NCBI GenBank assembly: GCA_916613615.1
Contig: OU744720.1
Span: 475,749-539,748, forward strand
Origin: Steromphala cineraria
Lineage: Eukaryota > Mollusca > Gastropoda > Trochida > Trochidae
DNA length: 64,000 bases
Direction: 5' to 3'
The notes beneath the pieces are model-generated. The model was given only the letters and a program-made list of their open reading frames with translations. It made no database searches and was not told the DNA's origin. Position numbers and translations under genes: made by a program. This document shows positions 1 to 11,000 of this stretch, piece after piece; position 1 is the first letter of the stretch; every line of letters starts with the position of its first letter.

Positions 1-392
1 CAAGGTTGGCTTCCAGGCTCAATGTGTTAAGTCCTATCAGTACAACAGTGTCAATTAAAGATCTTGTTACTCTATGAAAAGAATGCATACAATTAGGTAC
101 AAGTTTTGTGATATATTGTTCCTAATAAAATAACCAAATAGAAAGCTCCAATGTTCTGTTGTTCATTTCTGTATTTTCACTTGATCAGATAAAAATGGTA
201 TTTTTCAAGAAAATGATAAAGGACCTCTAATGACAACTTGTTCAGTAAATAGTTAATTACATTAAAGATTGGTAATAAGTGTCCTTTATTTAACAAGTTT
301 TCATAAATACTTCCTCACTTAAACATCAAAATTGATTGTTTAAGTTTTCATGTATTTTGTTTTCTTTCTAAATGACATACATGATGTCATTT
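1..392. other. AT-rich sequence, no gene seen
   Basis: AT-rich unique-looking DNA downstream of the GPN2 3' end. I see no exon, RNA gene or clear repeat here. Confidence 0.5.
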
Positions 393-944
393 AAAAAATA
401 GAGCCATTGGCTCTGTAGCTCATCAGGCTTCATTATCAATTATGCTGTAGAGTGTGGCCAATGTGATTCCCTCATTGTAGGGGTCACAGGGTCACCAATC
501 ATAAAGTTAAGTATATAGGCGACAAGTTTAAGTTTTCTAGGCCTTATACTTCAGGAGGAGAAGATGAAAATAGATTTTAAGGATGTTCCTGTTGCCTTTA
601 TTAGGGGCAACAGGGTCACCAAATCTACAATTCAAATTCCTCACTTGTCAAGGAGTTTGTTCACAAAATTTCAGCTTTCTAGGCCTTATGCTTCTGTAGA
701 AGAAGATGTAAATAGGTTTTTAGGGCTTGGTCCCTGTGGCCCTTATCAGGGGTCACAGGGCCACCAAAGCTACAATTTATAATACTCACTAGTCAAGGAG
801 TCTGAACACAAAGTTTCAGCTTTCCAGGCCTTATGGTTCTGGAGAAGAAGTCGAAATTCCACAAAGTTTACGGACAGACGGACGGACGCCGGACAACATG
901 CCATGCCATAAGCCCATCGGGCCTTACAGGCCAGATGAGCTAAA
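393..944 (-). mobile_element. Pearl/Helentron-like repeat element, short copy
   Basis: On the minus strand it opens with TTTAGCTCATCTGGCCTG, then a GATGGGCTTATGGCATGG block and CCGTCCGT repeats. About three degenerate core units of roughly 145 bp follow (CTTCTTCTCCAGAACC, GACTCCTTGACTAGTG, GGGTCACAGGG). It ends with the AGAGCC-AAT-GGCTCT hairpin and a T-run. The same ends occur at 21.3, 23.2 and 53.2 kb. A 5' leader, core tandem repeats and a 3' hairpin followed by T's match the plan of bivalve pearl elements and of Helentron-derived non-autonomous elements; the class assignment is inference. It lies about 35 bp beyond the GPN2 poly(A) signal. Confidence 0.7.
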
Positions 945-976
945 TATTGAAATCATCAAATCAGCAATATTTACAT

Positions 977-982
977 TTTATT
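977..982 (-). terminator. GPN2: GPN2 poly(A) signal
   Basis: A canonical AATAAA on the minus strand, 36 nt beyond the GPN2 stop codon. It implies a very short 3' UTR. Confidence 0.65.
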
Positions 983-1017
983 ATAAAACATCTGTACAAA
1001 CAAACATAACACAAACA

Positions 1018-1218
1018 TCAAGAATCTTCATCAGGGACCTCCATGTTTGACTCTGTGTCCATGTACTTCTCACGTACATCACGTATCTTCTCATACTCAA
1101 ACTCTGCCCCCACGGCACATGACAACATCGACTGGATGTCGCGTTCCTCTACATCCCCGAAAACGTACCCGTTAGCCTTGTCCACGCTCTTCATCACTCG
1201 CAGCATACTCTCCTTCTC
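1018..1218 (-). CDS. GPN2: GPN2 coding exon 3 (C-terminal)
   Basis: 66 codons plus TGA at 1020-1018. The acceptor is CTACAG at 1219. It encodes the helical C-terminal part with VDKANGY and an acidic tail ending VPDEDS. Confidence 0.93.
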   Translation of the reverse strand, partial: EKESMLRVMKSVDKANGYVFGDVEERDIQSMLSCAVGAEFEYEKIRDVREKYMDTESNMEVPDEDS

Positions 1219-3709
1219 CTGTAGGGCAGAAATCATAGAGGATATTATCAAATTATTATTTTGGATACGTTTGTACTCAAAACAGCAAAATCTTTCCTTA
1301 CGATCTCCTTCACCTAAAGGGAGAAAGTCAATCTATCATAGGTAAGATCCATACCAAATTTGAAGTTTCTGAGTCAAACAGTTTTCAAGTTATGCTCCAG
1401 AAATGATTTAGACACACAGACATACAGGCAATGTGGAGCTTTATTTACCCCAAAATACTCGTTAGCAGGGGTACAAGAATGTAAAGCACACACAATCCTT
1501 TGAGAGTCACTACAGCAAGTTATTATATGATTGACGGTGAAATACTGAAATCTAGCAATGAAAATAAACTGTGTTATCAGTCACTAGTGACAATAACAAT
1601 GAAACGTGTAATTAGTCACTAGTGACTGATAACAACAATGACCTGACATCATCGAACAATGCTCTGACACAATGACACGCTCATGTTATCGTGTTGTTGC
1701 TTAGGCGATTGAAACATAACGACTAAATCATAAAATAAATAGAAAATAATATTTGCTTGTTCTTGTCAAATACCATGTTTAGTTGATCTCGTGAGGCAGA
1801 AAAGTTTTAAACAATCACTCTTGAAAATATAAACTTTCTTCCTAACTCGATGAAATAAACATGGTATTTGTCAAGAAAAGACAAATATCCTCTAAATATG
1901 AATGAAAATGAGATTTATGGGTTTAATTCATTAACTAACAGACTGATTTTGATTAACTCCATAAGTGTGCTTCCAATTTGATAAGTAAGACAATTGACCA
2001 ATTAAAGAATAATTCTTCTTTTATACTTTTACTCCACAGAATTTATTTTTATTTGAGGTGTAATGCAGATTTTTTAATTGTTTCTAAAAACAAGTACAAG
2101 TCATCATTGACAATTGAAACCATGGTTCTTGTTGCCCAATCAACATGTACGATAGCAGACTTCAAGTTTTCCAACAAGAAAGGACGAACGAACCTGGACG
2201 TTGAGCAGGACGAAGTGAACTAGACTGTAGTCCTGGATTACTCCGATCAGAGCTTCGTTCAGCTTCTTGTACTTCTTGAACACTGGGTCATCCTGAACAA
2301 CATGCATGAACATCAGATTATCTAGATTTTATGTCATGTAGATACTATTCATGATATCACCATTCACAGATAGGAGTTAATGTAGATTGTATACACATGA
2401 TATCACCACTCATACATTTACATCAGATTATATGAGCAAGTTGGGCTTAGTGGTTGTAAAGCCCTACATTATCATTAAAGGGACAGTCCTATCATGGTAT
2501 TGTTTTGTGGAGAGAAATTCAAGGGGACATTCTAGTTTAATGTTATTGGTACATGATTATAACAAAACCCAGTTGAAACAAGTTACCAAGGGTAACACTT
2601 TTGTTGTTTAATATTGACAACTTGATAAAGAGGAGCACACACATGGTGTTTCACTGGCACTACAAGTGTAAAGACCCTTGCTATAGCATTACAATGCATT
2701 ATTGTTTAGTTTTATCAATAGTCATTGTAAAGGTATGGATGAACAATTTGTTTAAACAAATAGAAAACTTGAAGACAGTATAGAATTTGTATCACTCCAA
2801 ACTACAAGATGGCTCAGATCAGAATCTGAAAGTAATATTAAATATCTGCTTTCAATCCTACGCTTCAAGCTGATATTTTGTTAAGAGGTACCACCGCACA
2901 TGGCTATGGAATTCTAATAAAGAGCTGTGAAATAGGGTCCACTTTTAACAAAGGTTATGCAGGAAGAAGTGACCTTGCCCTTGTGGTTATAATTGAAACA
3001 GCTCCTTTATCTCAAAGGGAGGTAATATATATGCTGAGTAATAATCTCTATTTAGTTGACCTAAGTTGGCAGCTTACCTGGAGATGATCCAGGAGGTAGT
3101 TTAGATCCAGCACATCAGTGTAGAAGTCCAGGTTAAAGGCCAACTTGCCGTACTGCTCGATGAGATCTGCTTTTGACAGCACGTTGACGTGGGGCAGCTC
3201 CATCTGCAGCATTGTGGACAGCGACGTCAACAGCACCGACACAAACTTGCCGGCATCGTTACAGTAGTGCGAGTCCACTAGGTGTACTGCCACAAGATTG
3301 TAACCACACTTCTGAAGCTCGGCCAACACATTCTTCACTGAATTGTGGTGGGTATACAGTTCCACTTGTCCTGGGAAGTCAAACAAAATGTACTTCACTT
3401 TCAACTTCTCCAACTGATCTTTGAGCCAGTCAAAATTCTCTTCCAAATATTCCATACAGTACAGGAGACCTCCGTTTGGTCCCAATTTCAGGTTGTCCAT
3501 TACATCGCTCAAAGTTATGAGATCAGAGATGTCCACAGCACATTTGTAAGGTAGGTTGTCATTGGCTGGATCAAGGTTGACGACGGCAACCTCTCTTCCG
3601 AGACCAGTAAGAAACTGGGACATGCCAGTACAGTAGGTAGTTTTCCCAGAACCCGGAGGTCCAATAACAACCTGACCCCAAGGCATGGTCACGGATTGTG
3701 ACAGGTGGT
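1018..3709 (-). CDS. GPN2: GPN-loop GTPase 2 (complete, 3 coding exons)
   Basis: GPN-loop GTPases act as dimers in assembly and nuclear import of RNA polymerases. Coding exons join as 3686-3078, 2292-2194 and 1218-1018, all in phase 0, giving 302 residues; animal GPN2 is about 310. Visible motifs are the P-loop GPPGSGKTT (residues 9-17), the family-defining GPN insert LGPNGG (68-73), the DFPGQ switch (103-107) and SKAD base recognition (171-174). The C-terminal exon keeps VDKANGY. Start: the ATG at 3686 gives MPWGQ just before the P-loop. A TATATTTCAG acceptor at 3710 places a 5' UTR intron upstream. The donor of exon 2 (GTTCGT) is weak. Neighbour: COMMD10, divergent. Identification rests on the motifs and full-length collinearity. 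Confidence 0.96.
1572..1634. repeat. 20-bp perfect inverted repeat (hairpin)
   Basis: Arms at 1572-1591 and 1615-1634 are exact reverse complements, separated by 23 nt. Each arm contains the palindrome GTCACTAGTGAC. Function unknown. Confidence 0.75.
1760..1877. repeat. Inverted repeat, MITE-like
   Basis: CAAATACCATGTTTA near 1767-1781 is complementary to TAAACATGGTATTTG at 1856-1870. The arms extend to about 22 bp with one mismatch. A degenerate small fold-back element is possible. Confidence 0.5.
2194..2292 (-). CDS. GPN2: GPN2 coding exon 2
   Basis: 33 codons running DDPVFKKY...LLNVQ in frame with exons 1 and 3. The acceptor is TTGTTCAG before 2292. The donor GTTCGT after 2194 is non-canonical beyond GT. 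Confidence 0.9.
2293..3077 (-). other. GPN2 intron 1
   Basis: AT-rich intron with a strong GTAAGC donor at 3077. No repeat or other gene recognised. Confidence 0.85.
3078..3709 (-). CDS. GPN2: GPN2 exon with start codon (coding 3078-3686)
   Basis: 203 codons carrying the whole G-domain core, preceded by 23 nt of 5' UTR after a TTTCAG acceptor. The ATG at 3686-3684 follows CGTGACC. The donor CAG/GTAAGC is at 3078/3077. Confidence 0.94.
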
Positions 3710-5023
3710 CTGAAATATAGGAGCAATCATTTCCATAGGTGATTCATAATTTCCTGAAGAAGTCTGAATATTTGGAACATTGTCTGTAGACTCTTACAAG
3801 TAATTTTTCATTCAATAATAACTAAGACTAAGATAATGAATGAGTGAGGTAATTTTTTCTCAATTTAGAAGCAAATTTTGATATTTCTTATTTCATATCC
3901 ATAAATATTCATAATATCATAATCAGAAAATACATGACTATGATGGTGATTTTGTTAGATCTTTTTGTGGTTTAGTAGGAGCATCGAATAGTGGTTTCGT
4001 AGATGATTTTCTTTAAGAATATGCTTATTGGTTGGAAGTATATATAATGTATGTGTTGTTTGTATTGAGTATAAAGTAAGATGGTAAGTATAGATGTTAT
4101 ACAATTCGACATATGACATATGGTAAACCACATAATTAAAAACCGTCTGAAAACATTCATGGTTATAATGAATGAAAAATCAATCCTCCCAATGAACATG
4201 TCCAAATAAAATACTTAAAAACGTATTCAAGAATTTGTACCAACTATAACTCATACAAAATCACCTTCTACAAACCAGATCGACCTACAAAATCATCGCT
4301 TCAACAAAGGGAAATCACTGGTTCCCATCCCAAATGAAACATAATGAAATATCTCAAACGGGATATATAATAACATATCCCGATAAGTGAGTGCATGTCC
4401 CAAAATTAATTTGCCATTTTCTGTCATATTTGTGACTTTGAAACTTTCAGTTGTCATGACACATCATTGATTATATTTTATTGATAGATTTATGTGATAC
4501 TTATCGATGAGATGACACTTTTAATGGTTTACCCTTTTAATAAGGTTTGCCATATTCGACGCACGACACCCGAATGAGTTGCTCTATATCCCTGCTCGAA
4601 AACCGGACAACTAGCGTGATTCATGGGCCATAAGAACAAAACGGTATTTAAAAATGCATCGAAGCAATAGCAACATCACAGTCGGTGTCATAAAAGCTTT
4701 GTTAAAAGAAGTATCACCCAAAATTAGATATCGCTTTCTAGATTTGGTAAAACCAGAATCTCTTACATGAAGTAAGGAATCACAAGGAGGCCGCCATTTG
4801 CTTTACAATGCATGATGTTCTCAGTCAGATCTTGTGTGATGAATATCACAAAATAAACTACATTTTTATCATGATGAAATTTATTGATAATTTATAATAA
4901 TTATAATTCATTATACGCATTCAAAAAATTGTCAAATGTTTTATTGCTTCAAAATAAATATTATTTTTGCCTGTAGAACATCACGACTTGTGTTGTGATC
5001 ACGTGTTGCCACAAAAAGTCAAA
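3710..5023. promoter_or_regulatory. Shared upstream region of GPN2 and COMMD10
   Basis: 1.3 kb between divergent start codons must contain both promoters and the GPN2 5' UTR intron. A possible GPN2 5' UTR donor (CAT/GTAAGA, minus strand) lies at 4766. Possible elements are a CACGTG E-box at 5000-5005 and the sequence GCCGCCATTTG near 4790. No TATA box was chosen. Exact start sites cannot be read from sequence. Confidence 0.5.
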
Positions 5024-5052
5024 ATGGCGTTGATGTTCACTGCGACTGCAAG
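5024..5052 (+). CDS. COMMD10: COMMD10 exon 1 (start)
   Basis: 29 nt encoding MALMFTATA plus two bases of a serine codon completed by exon 2. The donor is CAAG/GTTGGT. The stronger-looking GTATAAGT four bases on would break the frame to exon 2. Confidence 0.8.
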
Positions 5053-8000
5053 GTTGGTATAAGTAATCAGGGGGCGTGGCAGTTATCAAAGACTATATTG
5101 AGTATAGACAAATGATTCATTAGTAATAGAAGAAGAAGTTTTCTTTCGTGATGCAAATAACGCTAAGTTTGAAATATTATTAATTTAACATTTTCAATAA
5201 CCATAAATTGATGAAAAAAGTATCTTTTTCAACTGTTTGCATTCTAACAATTATTATTATGTCAATCATTTTGTATTCTTTATGCATTGATTCTTTTGAA
5301 TCTATTGCCAAAATACATTAACAGTTTACCTGAAATATGAAGCATGGAGACGTCTTTTCATGAAAAATGCTATCACATTCATAATATTCTCTTAATCATT
5401 GTGTTCAAAGTTCACAAAGGTCATTTAAAACGTATACAAAAGTATGACTTAGTTTTTAACATTCAGATAAATTGGGAGAAAAAAGCTTGGCTTCAATGCT
5501 AAAAATCACAGTTTTAGTGATGGACAATTTTACCCATATCTAAGCCTTGAGCTTGAATTCGAGAAATCTTAATTGAAATCGCCTTATTCGATTATAAGCA
5601 TGAAACTTATCTTAATGAAAATCACTAACATCATCTAATATATCAGCAGTGACTGACTTTGATAACACCATGAAAAAGGTTTTTACTGTCATTGCCTTAT
5701 AGTGTCAAATGTGATCTTCTTGAACTACGTACAGAATGGTCGTTAAAAACTAATGCATTGAATGACAAAAAAGTAAATCCAAATTAAGCCAATTGGCTAA
5801 ATTTTGCATGGGTTTAAATATGGAAAGTCTTGGTATATTCCCTTAACCATTTAACATGATTCAAATTTCTTTTCAAATAGAGTAACACTCATCTGTGTCA
5901 CATTTGCTTGTATTCCAGTATCAAGAAAGCTGTTGGCATCATAAATGACCTAGATGCATCTAAATTTCCACTATTGTTGAATCGTATCCTGCAGAAGCTG
6001 CATGTCAAGGTGAGACAGATAGTTATCAACCGCTGCCGCCGTCTCAGTCACCGACACACTAATAACCTTAAGCTTTTCAGAATTAACTTTAACTTATTCC
6101 TAATCTTTTTCGGGATTTATTTGTCCACTTTTTGTTCAAAGTTTAAGATTATATTTTCCCATTTAAAAAAAAATAAAATTGTTTTATTATTATGGTTCTG
6201 GAGAAGGTAATACAGGGTAAAGTGAAACTCTGAGTTTAAGGGCTGGTATGCTGTTGCCGTGTCCCGCATATGCTAATCTATATCTGTCTTAAAGACGAAG
6301 GTCCATTGAGTAAGCCCATAGCAATTTTCAGCCATAATAAAAATGTTTTTGCTATTTTCCAAAAAATTAAAACAAAAATTGTGACGATCAGCAGTACATA
6401 CAGATACATGTGATAGCTTATTGAGCCAAATTACTTTTTTGAAAACGAGTAAATCAGTTTGACTTTATTGTCATCTCAGAAACAGAAAACTAATTTGTTG
6501 AATTTTTTTTTTCATGTTTCAGGATGAAAGAACTTTCACTGAAGAAGAAGAGGAAAAATTGCAGTCCACATTTGAATTGACAGCTCCTGATTTAGAACTT
6601 GTGTTAGAAACTCTAGAATTCATCCTACAACAGGTATATTCATGCATATTCACTCTCTCTCTACATTAACAAAAAGTTCCAACCACATGGACATCACTGG
6701 GTGTAATGTGTACGCGAGGACGTTCGTTGTTACTGATCAGTCACGTGACTCTTAGAGCGAGAGACGTGTTATCATTGTCCTGATCACTACATAAAAATTG
6801 AATTATCACCATAATTCTGATAAATCATGTATCAATATTGGTATATATCTATTCCTGAGGTTTAACCATTTACTTATACACAACGAGAAGTCTTGTAAAC
6901 AAACATATGTTTGTCTTTTTTAACTTGATCACTGCAGTTACGTTGTTTGGAGTCCACACCTCATGCTCTTTCGACTACTAACATCTAAATAAATCAACAA
7001 ATCTTAAATATAATCATGCCTATTTAACCCTTGATAAACCTAAAAACAGACTGCAAATTTTGAAAGGGTTGCGAGCTGCATTAACGAAGTTTGGACGAGG
7101 TGAACAAGTAACCTGAAACGAATCGTAGTGTACGGATTGTTCAATCTAGGTATACGGATCGTTAGTGATTTTTGCACCAAACCGAGTGTACGAATTGTGG
7201 TGATTGAATTTCTTGAACAAAATGACAGTTTTGTGCCAAAATGTTAAATTTTCGTTTGAAATAGATCACTCACAGAATGTGATATCATTCAGAACATCAT
7301 TTCTTATTTAAGACTACCAAAACACATACCGTGTTTCCTCGCATATAGACGCCACCGGCGTGTATTTTTTTCAGACCCCCTTTACCCCCGACGTGAATGC
7401 GAAACCCGGTGTCTATTTATTTTTTAGTATAGATGGTGTAAAGGGGGAATACTTTATTTCAATTCCACTACGGGAGCATTAATTAATCAACTAATCACCC
7501 GGCGTTTATTCGAGACCCGGCGTCTATTCGAGGAAATACGGTACTAGCTATTTAATAGATTGTCCATTCAAAACTTCATCATTTCGAAAGAAGTGCATTT
7601 CAGTTCTCAAAGTATCCAATTTTCCAATACACATAACTAAAACGATTAACTGCTTTTGTGTATGTGTCTTAACTACAAACGTCCAAATACAGAAGGTCAT
7701 CAACTTGTCAATTGATTAAATGTAACAATGCTAAAAAGCGGTCAAGGCATTGGATAAACATTATTAACTCAAAATCTAATAAAACTGGAACTTCTTTTAA
7801 CTCAATATGTGAATAAAACAAACGTCTTCCTGCACACAATAAGGAATTTTAGCTCATCTGGCCTGTGAGACTCCTTGACTAGTGAGGATGATAAATTGTA
7901 GCTTTGGTGGCCTTGTGGCCCCTAATAAGGGCCGTAGGGGACACACCCTTAAAACCTATTTTCATCTTCTTCTCATGGACCATAAGGCCTAGAAAGCGGA

Positions 8001-11000
8001 AAATTTGTGTACAGACTCTATAGTGAGGATTATAAATTGTAGCTTTGGTTCATAATTGTGTGATTCTGCAAGTTATTGAAAAAGCAAACATCCCGTTATT
8101 TTGGTGTAAGATTTTGATGAATTTGATTTTCAGATATGTGTTTGAAAACACTCTACAAACTGTAAGATGTTAGACAACGATGAAATGTTAGACAAAAGAT
8201 AATGTCATTATATACCACTATAGCTTTTTTAATGAGAGGGTTAACAACGGAAAGCTAGAAAACACGAATGGACATGAATATTTAGCATTCTTACTCCAAT
8301 TTTAAAAGCATTTTGTTTCAATTACAGGGAGTACTACAATAACAGTTTAAACATTAAACTCGCAAGTAACCACAAACTTGTTGAAAAAGATATCTGCTTT
8401 GGATTGGATTGACGACCCTATCTTCCTGTTTGTCTGATGATCCGAATGATTAATTCTAATATAAATAGCCTCCTATGTATGTTTAAGGAGCTTATGAATG
8501 TAGAGGGTCCTTAATATCGTAGATGCTTCTTTCTGCGCTCTGGGGGCAGTGCAACATTCATGCTTTCTGTAGATATATACACATTTATAAAGTTAAGATA
8601 AAACGGTGTTTTTGATACTGTTAGACGTATTGCATGTGTCTAAAATGATAGACTATAATTTAATAGACATTTTAGTAGTAAAGTTTGTTTTTCAAAACCA
8701 ATATGTATGGATTTATAAAGAAAATAAAGCAAATTCAATCAGGCACAATCCGTACCCTCGATCAGCACAATCCGTATCCCATATAAAACATGATCGGTAA
8801 CTTGCCGTACACCGGAAAACTTTAGCAATGAAAATACATGACAAAACTTTGACAACAGATTATTAAACATTCACACTGTGCCATACCTTGAAATTTCGCC
8901 ATTGCTTGCAGTTATTACAAAAGCAATCATACATCGTAATTTTTTTTTTATAAAGTGGACATTAAATACTATTAATGTAGGCAAAATGTACAGAGGTCGT
9001 CGAAATTTTGACAACATTTATTGACAGGCAGTTACCAATATGTTAGTTTGCAAAATTTCAGTGAATTTCAACTCCTATTTGCATTCATATGTTTGTGCAT
9101 AGATATCTGCCCATGAAGTAATCGATCGTTAAAAGTTCATATTTATTCATAAAATGCTCGTAATCTTATTAAAATCTAATTATTTTAGATATTTAAAAAT
9201 ACTTACCTTGCTCTACATATGCATCTTCAATTACCTTAACGAGAAAGCTGAAAGAACTAGTCTTCGTAAGCGAGAGTTGAAACCTGACTCACAGTCTGTA
9301 GCAAACACGAGTAACACCCGGCTTGCACGTGCATCCGGTCCGTGACGTCAGCCGACTATATCCCTCACTTTTAATTTCCAAGAGAAAAAACCAGCTGGCG
9401 CCCGGAGCCCAGGGGAAGGCTTGGGTGGGCAAAAAAACTTGTAGAGCAAGGTAAGTATTTTTAAATATCTAAAATAATTAGATTTTAATAAATTCTTTAA
9501 TACTTACCTTGCTCTACATATGCATCCTTATCGGACAGTCTTGGGTCGGTGGGAGCGCAGGGTGTCCAGCCAGTCTGAAGCAAACCCAAAATAAATAATT
9601 ACAACCAGAGGTAAACCTCAAACTAAGGATACATGGTCATAAGACGTTTAAGACGATTGGCATGCCAGCGCAACCGGACTTAAAGTCTAGTAAACTCAAG
9701 GTGAAAAGAATGAGAACATGACAGAACTCACCTAACACCAAGGTTTAGTCAGTCGCTGTGCCACCACTAGAGGACCAAAGGACTGCAGTCCTTCTACGTC
9801 CTCGACCGACAAGTCCCTGAGATAATGCGAAGCAAACACCGACGTTGATCGCCAAAAGCATCCCTCCATAATAGAGTTCACCGAACAATTCCGGTGAAGC
9901 GCTAAAGTGGAAGCTAAAGCTCTAATTTCATGAGGGTTATGAGCTGCTGGAGGATCCAATCCTTTAGCCTTATAGGCTTCTAAGATAGTAGTCCTCAACC
10001 AAAGGGTCAAGGCGTTCCTGTTGACCTCTTTGTCCGAAATCGAAGACAGAGGTATAAAAAGCCGCTTCCTGGACCGACGTTTAGCCTTAGACCTTGCAAT
10101 GAAGATTCTAAGGGCTCTTACTGGACATAAAAGCAACTCCTCCTCATCTTCTGAGCCCACAATAGAAGACACAGGAGAGATAGTGAACTCCCTGTCAGGC
10201 TGACCTGGGAGTTGATTCTTAGCAATAAAATCCCAGGCCAACCCCAGGTGTACTGCTCCATGCCTTCCCTTCTCAAACCGGATTCGTGTGACATCCAAAG
10301 CATGGATTTCACTGACTCTGGCTGCAGTGGCCAAAGACAATAAAAACGCTGTCTTCCTGGTCAGAACCTCGAAAGAAGCATTCTGTAAAGGCTCATATGG
10401 CTTCTCTCTCAGGTGATCCAGAACAACGTTCAAATCCCAAGCAGGGGGTCTGAACTTCTTCTTCTGATCTTCTAACTTAAAGGCTTTCAACATAGAAAGA
10501 AGCTCAGGGGTTCTAGAGATCTTCTTATTTCGCCTGACAGCCAAAACAGAATTTATGGCAGCCAAGTAAGTGGCAATCGTGCCACCCTTGAGATGTCGTA
10601 CCTCCCTCAAATATATGAAAAATTCTGCTAAAAACTGTGGAGAAGCCTCCAAAGGGTCCTTCTTTTTTCCCTTGCAAAAAGCCTGGAAAGAAGACCATTT
10701 GTCATCATAGAGACCTCTAGTTGAAGCTCTATGGGCATTAGCAATAACCCTCGCTGCCTGAGTCGAATAACCCTTGGCTCTCAAAGCTCCCTGCATATGC
10801 ACCATGCGTGCAGACGAAACTTTAGAGGGTCCGGATGAGGAAGTCTGGTGCTTGGATGTAGAAGAAGATCCTCTCTTCCCGGAAGCGGGATGGGATCTCC
10901 CTCTACTAGCTCTCTCAGAGCGGGGAACCATGGACGAGCTGGCCACCAAGGCGCGACCAAAATCAGTCTGAGGGCCCTCGTTGTCTTTATCTTGGCTACT

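Larger units (their letters stand above)
1219..2193 (-). other. GPN2 intron 2
   Basis: Intron between coding exons 2 and 3. It holds two small inverted repeats (1572-1634 and 1760-1877), listed separately. No further exon is needed to complete the protein. Confidence 0.85.

Noticed and set aside
564..782. 72-codon plus-strand frame
   Set aside because: It lies inside the pearl-like element and reads its core repeats; no protein family.
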